Shown: positions 1 to 4,065 of the stretch, in pieces
Layout of the letters: every line of letters begins with the position of its first letter
Position numbering within the stretch: position 1 is the first letter of the stretch
Assembly (NCBI GenBank): GCA_913056415.1
Contig: CAJXNA010000127.1
Coordinates: 1 to 6,276, forward strand
DNA: 6,276 nucleotides
Direction: 5' to 3'
Origin: an uncultured Chloroflexota bacterium
Lineage (GTDB): Bacteria > Chloroflexota > Dehalococcoidia > SM23-28-2 > RBG-16-64-32
Program-made: the position numbers and the translations under genes
Notes under the pieces: model-generated
Database searches by the model: none
Told to the model about the DNA's origin: nothing
The model's input: only the letters and a program-made list of their open reading frames with translations

Positions 1-20
1 GGCTTGCCGGAAAAGAGCAG

Positions 21-40
21 GGTTGAAGCCGGTTGAAGCC
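21..40. repeat. Tandem duplication of a 10-base unit
   Basis: GGTTGAAGCC occurs twice in direct succession downstream of the Lit-like gene. It is short and lies outside any gene I can support. Nothing else is evident in positions 1-70. Confidence 0.5.
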
Positions 41-70
41 GTGCAGCTAGGCTACAAGGCTTCGTCTGTT

Positions 71-880
71 CTAGTGCGTGAGGTGGCGCGGTGGCGGGGT
101 CGCGGAGGCGGAGTGGCGGGATCGCGGCGGCGGGATACGCGGCCGCGGCTCCAGGGACCGGGGCACCGGCGCACGACGCGGGGGCTGTTCCTCCTGCTCG
201 TCGGACCGGGTCAGGTACATGTAGAGCCCGGAAGCGCCGCCGATGAGGAGCACTTGAAGCAGGGTGAAGGCGCTGATGAGGACCGTTATATCGAACCAGA
301 ATGGCTCGGGGAACATCTGGATGAGGTGGTCGGTGGCGGGGTTCAGGAGCCAGAAGTCGTTAGTAAAGGCGAGGAAATGGAACTGGCGCCAGGCCTGTTC
401 GAAGCCGAGGGCGGCGAGCCCTCCGGTGGCGCCGACCAGGGCGATCGTGAATGCTGAGCCGTTGAGAAGCGCCTGGGCCAGCACTCGTAAGGAGGCGGTG
501 GCGATGAGCACCACCGCCAGGGTAAGCGTCAGCGCCAGCGCCAGCACCTGGACTGTGAACAGCCCCCGGAACAGATCGCGCACGTCGGCCAGGTGGGCGG
601 TCTCGCGGGCGTTAAACAGCGTGCCCTCTTCGCCGTTGGTGTTGGTGACGACGATATGGAGGGGCCCAGGGTCGTCGGCCGTAAAGTAGGACAGCAGCTC
701 ACGGTTGGCGCGGAGAAGCTCGCTCTCCGGGATGCGCGAGACAGCGGCTGCGTTATACTCGCGAACGGAGTAATCGTAGACGCGTACCTCAGAGGCGACG
801 AAACGGATGTTGGTCGCCACGAGGGCGACCGGCAGCGCCAGCACGAGTAGCGCGAAGACTATAGAGCGAAAGAGGCCCAG
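71..880 (-). CDS. lit: DUF1461/TIGR01906 integral membrane protein, Lit-like lipoprotein intramolecular transacylase
   Basis: Probable polytopic membrane enzyme. The characterised member of this family, Lit of Firmicutes, moves an acyl chain within a diacyl lipoprotein to make the lyso-form. From the start chosen here it has 269 residues. Four hydrophobic segments lie near residues 5-24, 108-131, 142-160 and 197-222. A large outer loop follows TM1, with family-type motifs LFNARETAHLADV (His96) and FHFLAFTNDFWLLNP (His168), then DHLIQMFPEPFW. The two histidines are 72 residues apart, the spacing I recall for the catalytic pair of Bacillus cereus Lit. A GTG at 844 is the first conventional start, but it would cut TM1 in half and has no ribosome binding site. 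A CTG at 880 restores a full helix and follows AGGAAGGG at 896-889 with an 8-base gap. The last 46 residues or so are a Pro/Arg-rich tail. Family membership is firm; transacylase activity is inferred. Confidence 0.82.
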   Translation of the reverse strand: MGLFRSIVFALLVLALPVALVATNIRFVASEVRVYDYSVREYNAAAVSRIPESELLRANRELLSYFTADDPGPLHIVVTNTNGEEGTLFNARETAHLADVRDLFRGLFTVQVLALALTLTLAVVLIATASLRVLAQALLNGSAFTIALVGATGGLAALGFEQAWRQFHFLAFTNDFWLLNPATDHLIQMFPEPFWFDITVLISAFTLLQVLLIGGASGLYMYLTRSDEQEEQPPRRAPVPRSLEPRPRIPPPRSRHSASATPPPRHLTH

Positions 881-888
881 CGCGGCTT

Positions 889-896
889 CCCTTCCT
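889..896 (-). promoter_or_regulatory. Ribosome binding site deciding a CTG start for the Lit-like gene
   Basis: Read on the minus strand this is AGGAAGGG, eight bases before CTG at 880-878. It is the only strong Shine-Dalgarno sequence near the 5' end of the gene. No ATG, GTG or TTG occurs in frame between the upstream stop (952-950) and GTG 844, and that GTG is preceded by GCGCTACTC, which does not resemble a binding site. Confidence 0.55.
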
Positions 897-924
897 ACTG
901 TTCGCTGACCGAGTTGCTGATTTA

Positions 925-953
925 ATCGTGATACGGTGCGTTCGGTTTGTCAA
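925..953 (-). promoter_or_regulatory. Possible promoter of the Lit-like gene, consensus -35 with weak -10
   Basis: On the minus strand TTGACA (953-948) is a perfect -35. After a 17-base spacer the -10 position holds CACGAT (930-925), a poor match. The -35 lies on top of the -35 of the divergent mazG promoter. The exact consensus hexamer supports the call; the -10 weakens it. Confidence 0.35.
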
Positions 954-976
954 CGGCTTCGGCGACGGGTTATGAT
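947..976 (+). promoter_or_regulatory. Sigma-70-type promoter of mazG
   Basis: TTGTCA at 947-952, an 18-base spacer, then TATGAT at 971-976. Each hexamer differs from consensus at one base. Transcription should begin near 983, giving a leader of about 27 bases before ATG 1010. This argues against the in-frame TTG at 947 as the mazG start, because that codon is inside the -35 box. Confidence 0.6.
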
Positions 977-1009
977 GCTTTGGCGAGAATTTTCGAAAGG
1001 GCGTTCCAA

Positions 1010-1795
1010 ATGAGACCGACGAAGAGAGAGATGCGTACGTTCAACGGGCTGCGAAAGGTCGTGGCCACTCTTCGCGGGCCGGAGGGCTGCCCCTGGGACC
1101 GCGTCCAGACCCATCAGTCGCTGCGGCCGTTCTTGCTGGAGGAGGCGAGCGAGGCGCTGGAGGCGCTGGACGAGGGCGACCCGGCGCATCTGTGCGAGGA
1201 GCTGGGCGACCTGCTGCTTGAGGTGTTGCTGCACGTGCAGATCGCGGAGGAGGCGGGCGAATTTGGGCTGGAGGACGTGATCTACAGCGTGAACGATAAG
1301 CTGGTGCGTCGACACCCTCACGTGTTCGCGGACGCCAAGGCGGAGACGCCGGAGGCGGTGGTGGAGCAGTGGGAGGAGCTGAAGGGTGAGGAGCGGCACG
1401 GACAGTCAGCGCTGACTGGGATACCCGGCACGCTACCTTCCCTGGCCTACGCCCAGGCGATGCAGAGACGCGCTCACCGCGCCGGCTTCGCCTGGGAGCG
1501 GATCGAGCAGGCATGGGAGGCGCTGGAGGAGGAGCTGGGCGAGCTAAGGGAGGCGGACACGCCCGAACAGCGCCGTGAGGAGGTCGGAGACGCGCTGTTC
1601 GCGCTGGCCGGGCTGGCAGGCTGGCTGGAGGTGGACGCCGAGGGGGCGCTGCGCTCCACCTGTCGCGGATTTCGGACGCTGTTTCAGCGACTGGAGGCTA
1701 CGGTCAAGGAGGAGGGGCGCGAACTGCGAGAGATGCCGACCGAGGAGAAACTGGCGCTGTGGCAACAGGTGAAGGAGAAGCCCGACCACGAATGA
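1010..1795 (+). CDS. mazG: Nucleoside triphosphate pyrophosphohydrolase MazG
   Basis: Cytoplasmic all-alpha NTP pyrophosphohydrolase that converts (d)NTPs to (d)NMP plus pyrophosphate. In E. coli it cleans the nucleotide pool and influences ppGpp levels. It has 261 residues, close to the E. coli length. Two MazG domains are visible. The N-terminal one has GCPWD (26-30), EExxE at Glu44/45/48, ExxD at Glu64/Asp67 and RRHPHVFAD (100-108). The C-terminal one has EExxE at Glu174/175/178 and ExxD at Glu191/Asp194, so both metal sites look intact. The family-typical WQQVK lies at 251-255. ATG 1010 is chosen because AAAGGG (996-1001) sits eight bases before it and a good promoter ends at 976; ATG 1031 is a weaker alternative. 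The gene diverges from the Lit-like gene and is followed after 79 bases by the thioredoxin-like gene. Its function here is inferred from the family. Confidence 0.95.
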   Translation: MRPTKREMRTFNGLRKVVATLRGPEGCPWDRVQTHQSLRPFLLEEASEALEALDEGDPAHLCEELGDLLLEVLLHVQIAEEAGEFGLEDVIYSVNDKLVRRHPHVFADAKAETPEAVVEQWEELKGEERHGQSALTGIPGTLPSLAYAQAMQRRAHRAGFAWERIEQAWEALEEELGELREADTPEQRREEVGDALFALAGLAGWLEVDAEGALRSTCRGFRTLFQRLEATVKEEGRELREMPTEEKLALWQQVKEKPDHE

Positions 1796-1812
1796 GGGCT
1801 TGCGGCTAAGGT

Positions 1813-1841
1813 TTGTCGCGCTTGGAGAGCCGTGTTAATCT
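1813..1841 (+). promoter_or_regulatory. Possible promoter before the thioredoxin-like gene
   Basis: TTGTCG (1813-1818), a 17-base spacer and TAATCT (1836-1841) in the gap after mazG. The match is moderate: four of six and three of six bases, including the important T, A and final T of the -10. Read-through from mazG is an equally good explanation for expression. Confidence 0.3.
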
Positions 1842-1860
1842 GAGGAGACCTAACGCCTTA

Positions 1861-1868
1861 GGAAGGAG
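1861..1868 (+). promoter_or_regulatory. Ribosome binding site supporting a TTG start
   Basis: GGAAGGAG sits six bases before TTG 1875. No ATG lies at a suitable distance, so this site fixes the unusual start. A small hairpin, CCTAA (1849-1853) with TTAGG (1858-1862), overlaps its first two bases but leaves most of it free. Confidence 0.7.
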
Positions 1869-1874
1869 CCAACG

Positions 1875-2453
1875 TTGACTCAACAGAAGGAGAGCATCGT
1901 AACGCCGGAGCGGTTCGCCAGCGGCATGACCTGGGAGCAGTACCTGGAGCACATCAAGCGCAACCAGGGGAAGTTCGAGTACAACCACAGCGAGACCGTG
2001 CTCACGGACGAGGACGTTGAGGCGTTTCGCTCGCTGGCGTCCGCGGCGGACGGCGCGGCGAAGGTGCTGGCGCTGGGCGAGGACTGGTGCCCGGACGTGA
2101 TTCGGGGCCTGCCGGTGATGGCGCGCATCGCCAAGGCAGCGGGGATGGAGCTGCGCATCTTCCCCAGGGACGACAACATGGACATCATGAACGAGTTCCT
2201 CAACCAGGGAGAGCACCAGTCGATCCCAGTGTTCGTGTTCTACACCAAGGACCACCGCTACATCGCTCACTGGACCGAGCGGCCGGCAAAGGCCAACGCC
2301 GAGCTGGGAGAGATGCAGGCGAAGTTCGAGGGGCTAGAGCAGGAGGAGCGGCGAGCGGCGTACCGAGAGTTCCAGGAGGGGCCGGTCTGGGCTTCCTGGC
2401 GTCAGGAGACGGTGCGGGAGCTGCGCGAGCTGCTCCAGGAGAAGACCGGCTAG
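1875..2453 (+). CDS. Thioredoxin-fold family protein (Thioredoxin_9-like) with one cysteine
   Basis: Probable cytoplasmic thioredoxin-fold protein of 192 residues with no signal peptide or membrane segment. The N-terminal helical part (11-60) leads into a strand and the active-site-like turn LGEDWCPDVIRGLP (67-80). Cys72 is the only cysteine in the protein, and the resolving position of a CxxC motif is Val75. The expected cis-proline follows at SIPVFVFY (Ile117-Pro118). The C-terminal third is charged and helical, and ends in a likely amphipathic helix at 176-190. This arrangement, with WCxD and a lost second Cys, resembles the Pfam Thioredoxin_9 group, whose biochemical role is largely unassigned. 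A dithiol oxidoreductase mechanism is unlikely; monothiol or binding roles are possible. It lies 79 bases after mazG in the same direction and may share its transcript. The TTG start rests on GGAAGGAG at 1861-1868. Confidence 0.85.
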   Translation: MTQQKESIVTPERFASGMTWEQYLEHIKRNQGKFEYNHSETVLTDEDVEAFRSLASAADGAAKVLALGEDWCPDVIRGLPVMARIAKAAGMELRIFPRDDNMDIMNEFLNQGEHQSIPVFVFYTKDHRYIAHWTERPAKANAELGEMQAKFEGLEQEERRAAYREFQEGPVWASWRQETVRELRELLQEKTG

Positions 2454-2476
2454 GTTAGACGAAAGGCACACGGTAT

Positions 2477-2510
2477 AAGGGGAGGCTCTGGGGCCCCGGG
2501 GCCTCCCCTT
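2477..2510. terminator. Hairpin between convergent genes, likely bidirectional terminator
   Basis: AAGGGGAGGC (2477-2486) pairs perfectly with GCCTCCCCTT (2501-2510). The interior TCT/GGG plus GGGG/CCCC can extend the stem to about 15 pairs around a GGCC tetraloop. It sits between the stop of the thioredoxin-like gene (2453) and the stop of the cupredoxin gene (2525). U-tracts are short on both sides (CTTTCGC on the plus strand, CTTATACC on the minus strand), so it is a strong fold but not a textbook intrinsic terminator. Confidence 0.65.
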
Positions 2511-2524
2511 TCGCGTACGGCTCC

Positions 2525-3253
2525 CTAGCGGCGCAGGCCGCGCAGCGCGAAGGCGGCCGTGGCGACGAGGAGGCCTCCGGCGGCGAGAGCCCACCACCAC
2601 GGCACCGAGGCTCCGCCGTCAGAGGGCGGCTCTCCGCCGCCCGCAGGGACAGCGGCGGGCTGGACATCGACCGGCGCCGGGCCGGCAGACGGGGTAGACG
2701 TTTCTGACAACACATGGGGAGAGGGCTGCGGCGTAGGTTGGGGAGACGGTTCGGGCGATGGTTGCGGCGTCGGCGTCGGGGTGGGCGTGAGGGTAGGCTC
2801 GGCGGCCAGGACGGTGATGGTGCCGCGCATCGAGCTGGGGTGGAGTGTGCACAGGTAGGGGTATTCCCCGACCGTACTGAAGGTTATGGGGCCCCAGGAG
2901 GAGCCGCTGCTCTGGTTACCGGAGTCCCCGATAGTCGCGTCGCCGTTGCAATCGACCCACAAGGTGTTGGGATCGCAACCGGTCACAGTGTGAAAGCTCG
3001 ACCAGGGGGTCCAGGTGACGCTGTCGCCCACGTGGATGGTCGTCTCCTCGAAGGTGCCCGGATCGTGAGTGCCATTCCAAGCCGCGTTACCAGTGGTACC
3101 AAAGAAGAAGCTGCCCACCGCGACGTCGACGTTGCCGTGGGAGGCCTGGGCCGTGCCCGGCCTGCCCTCGCTATCGACGCTTGTGAGGAGGACGGCGGCA
3201 ACGGCCAAGGCGACGAGCCCCGCGATGACGAGCGGGGCGACGGCTGAACGCAT
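2525..3253 (-). CDS. Secreted, membrane-anchored plastocyanin-like cupredoxin
   Basis: Type-1 copper protein, expected outside the cytoplasmic membrane as an electron carrier or copper-binding surface protein. It has 242 residues: a signal peptide or N-terminal anchor (about 1-24), a cupredoxin domain (about 40-150), a Pro/Thr/Ser/Gln linker (152-180), a disordered stretch, then a hydrophobic anchor starting PWWWALAAGG (218-237) followed by RGLRR. The likely copper ligands are His88 (SSFHTVTG), Cys135, His138 and Met142 (YLCTLHPSSMRG), followed by the typical GTITV strand. The His-Met gap of three residues lies between the two of amicyanin and the four of plastocyanin. Cys93 and Cys102 could form a disulfide in an inserted loop. 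ATG 3253 is supported by AAGGGGAGG (3266-3258) four bases upstream. It has no obvious functional partner in this window. The fold is confident; the redox partner is unknown. Confidence 0.88.
   Translation of the reverse strand: MRSAVAPLVIAGLVALAVAAVLLTSVDSEGRPGTAQASHGNVDVAVGSFFFGTTGNAAWNGTHDPGTFEETTIHVGDSVTWTPWSSFHTVTGCDPNTLWVDCNGDATIGDSGNQSSGSSWGPITFSTVGEYPYLCTLHPSSMRGTITVLAAEPTLTPTPTPTPQPSPEPSPQPTPQPSPHVLSETSTPSAGPAPVDVQPAAVPAGGGEPPSDGGASVPWWWALAAGGLLVATAAFALRGLRR
2717..2800 (-). repeat. Low-complexity Pro-x repeat coding the cupredoxin linker
   Basis: These codons give alternating Pro with Thr, Ser, Gln or Glu (residues 152-179 of the cupredoxin). The DNA shows degenerate repeats of GGCGTCGGGGT and GGTTGGGGAGA type on the plus strand. 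Such linkers commonly space a surface domain from its membrane anchor. The length probably varies between relatives through repeat slippage. Confidence 0.7.
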
Positions 3254-3257
3254 GGAA

Positions 3258-3266
3258 CCTCCCCTT
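3258..3266 (-). promoter_or_regulatory. Ribosome binding site of the cupredoxin gene
   Basis: AAGGGGAGG read on the minus strand, four bases before ATG 3253. This is strong complementarity to the 16S rRNA tail with slightly short spacing. Confidence 0.65.
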
Positions 3267-3286
3267 GGACGGATGGGCGGGAGTTT

Positions 3287-3292
3287 ATTCTA
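3287..3292 (-). promoter_or_regulatory. Possible -10 element of the cupredoxin gene
   Basis: TAGAAT on the minus strand (five of six consensus bases) would start transcription near 3280, about 27 bases before ATG 3253. I see no convincing -35 at 16-18 bases, so the call rests on the -10 and its position. The opposite strand carries TACAAT at 3291-3296. Confidence 0.35.
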
Positions 3293-3342
3293 CAATACGC
3301 GCCGCACTGGCCGCTGGATTCACGGCAGGAAAGAGCAGAAAT

Positions 3343-3375
3343 GCGAAAGGCAGCCCGCCCCAGGCTGCCTTTCGC
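3343..3375. repeat. Perfect 13-bp inverted repeat (hairpin)
   Basis: GCGAAAGGCAGCC (3343-3355) and GGCTGCCTTTCGC (3363-3375) pair without mismatch around a seven-base loop, CGCCCCA. It resembles an intrinsic terminator stem but lacks a run of T after it on either strand (GCTATC on plus, ATTTCTGC on minus), and no annotated gene ends here. Confidence 0.75.
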
Positions 3376-3379
3376 GCTA

Positions 3380-3400
3380 TCTCGCTCTTTAAGAGCGAGA
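3380..3400. repeat. Perfect 10-bp inverted repeat around one base
   Basis: TCTCGCTCTT (3380-3389) and AAGAGCGAGA (3391-3400) flank a single T, four bases after the previous hairpin. As RNA the inner pairs would open to form a loop. As DNA it has the two-fold symmetry of a dimeric regulator site. Confidence 0.7.
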
Positions 3401-3591
3401 CCAGAAGGAGGTCGCCCCTCTAATAGTCTGTTTAACTTGCTGAGTAAAACGCCTCGTGTTGGAAAAGGTTAACGGAATTAGTAAAGTGTTATGACGTTTT
3501 CCTCAATGAACTTCACACTGGCCGCGTGTGGCTCATATGTAAAGACGGCGGTAATGAGATATCGTTGCAAGTGAGCCGCCGAAGGGGTGGT

Positions 3592-3597
3592 TATAAT
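3592..3597 (+). promoter_or_regulatory. Consensus -10 TATAAT at the archease start region
   Basis: A perfect TATAAT would start transcription near 3604. The nearest -35-like hexamer, TTGCAA at 3565-3570, is 21 bases away, which is too far for a standard promoter. If real, it would exclude GTG 3587 and ATG 3596 as starts and leave ATG 3617. Confidence 0.3.
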
Positions 3598-3616
3598 GGT
3601 GCTGGAAGGCCCCTTC

Positions 3617-4039
3617 ATGCCACGCCCTCCGTTCGAGATCCTGGAGCACACCGCCGATGTGGGCATCGTGGCGCATGGGGACAGCCTGGCTGAGCTGTTC
3701 GCCAACGCCGCCATCGGCATGTTCGCCATCATGGCGGAGTTGGAAGGCGTGCGCCAAACGGAGGAGCGTCGAATCGAGGTCGAGGGGCGGGACCACGAGG
3801 GGTTGATGGTGCGCTGGCTTACGGAGCTGCTGTACTACCTGGACGCGGAGGAGCTGCTGTTCTCTCGGTTCGTCGTGGAGGAGGTAAGCGAGACGCGCCT
3901 GCGGGCGCGGGCGTTCGGCGAGCGGATAGACGCGGAGCGCCACCGGCTGCACTTCGGTGTGAAGGCGGTGACGCGTCATATGCTGGAGGTGGCCCAGGAG
4001 GAGGACGACTACCGGGCGCAGGTGCTGTTCGATATATAG
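3617..4039 (+). CDS. Archease, activator of RNA ligase RtcB
   Basis: Small cytoplasmic acidic protein that activates RtcB by promoting its guanylylation and multiple turnover. From ATG 3617 it has 140 residues, the usual family size. Family features are EILEHTADVGI (7-17, with metal-site-type Asp14), the ANAAIGMFAIM helix (29-39), VRWLTELLYYLD (65-76), VKAVTRHMLEV (115-125) and a C-terminal FDI (138-140, Asp139). ATG 3617 has GGAAGG (3604-3609) seven bases upstream and gives the N-terminus most like relatives. GTG 3587 and ATG 3596 are in frame, and AAGGGG (3582-3587) is well placed for 3596, so the start is uncertain by up to ten residues. It ends 26 bases before rtcB, an operon arrangement seen in many archaea and bacteria. 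The family is certain; the start is not. Confidence 0.93.
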   Translation: MPRPPFEILEHTADVGIVAHGDSLAELFANAAIGMFAIMAELEGVRQTEERRIEVEGRDHEGLMVRWLTELLYYLDAEELLFSRFVVEEVSETRLRARAFGERIDAERHRLHFGVKAVTRHMLEVAQEEDDYRAQVLFDI

Positions 4040-4052
4040 CGCCCTGAGCGAC

Positions 4053-4060
4053 GAGGTGAT
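4053..4060 (+). promoter_or_regulatory. Ribosome binding site of rtcB
   Basis: GAGGTGAT, an excellent anti-16S match, lies five bases before ATG 4066 and wholly within the 26-base gap after archease. rtcB is therefore probably translated from the shared mRNA with its own efficient initiation. Confidence 0.7.
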
Positions 4061-4065
4061 AGGCG

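Larger units (their letters stand above)
3254..3595. other. Gene-free interval between cupredoxin and archease
   Basis: This 340-base stretch separates two divergently read genes. It contains the cupredoxin leader (3254-3292), two strong inverted repeats (3343-3375 and 3380-3400), an orphan perfect Shine-Dalgarno sequence (3403-3412), and then an AT-richer part (about 3420-3575) that is compositionally unlike the flanking genes. I find no tRNA and no ORF with recognisable protein features. The AT-rich part could hold the archease promoter, for example TTGGAA (3459-3464), 17 bases, TAAAGT (3482-3487). Confidence 0.6.

Noticed and set aside
1..70. End of an upstream gene or terminator of the Lit-like gene at the left edge
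   Set aside because: A plus-strand frame ends at 36 after only 11 codons, and the best hairpin (GAAGCC/GGCTTC on the minus strand) has six pairs, a 17-base loop and no U-tract. Both are too weak to annotate.
23..850. Several plus-strand open frames opposite the Lit-like gene
   Set aside because: Their translations are Arg/Gly-rich and low in complexity with no family motifs. They shadow a minus-strand frame with clear membrane helices and conserved motifs.
947..1009. TTG 947 as the start of mazG
   Set aside because: The codon lies inside the -35 box of a good promoter and the 21 extra residues are absent from typical MazG. ATG 1010 has its own binding site.
1010..1795. MazG as part of a mazEF-type toxin-antitoxin locus
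   Set aside because: No mazE or mazF sequence lies nearby. The neighbours are a membrane protein and a thioredoxin-like protein.
3343..3400. CRISPR repeat or tRNA-like element
   Set aside because: There are only two unrelated inverted repeats with no regular spacing, no repeated unit, and no cloverleaf or T-loop (GGTTCGA-like) sequence.
3478..3732. Minus-strand open frame before and over the archease start
   Set aside because: It overlaps conserved archease codons antisense and has no recognisable domain or good binding site.
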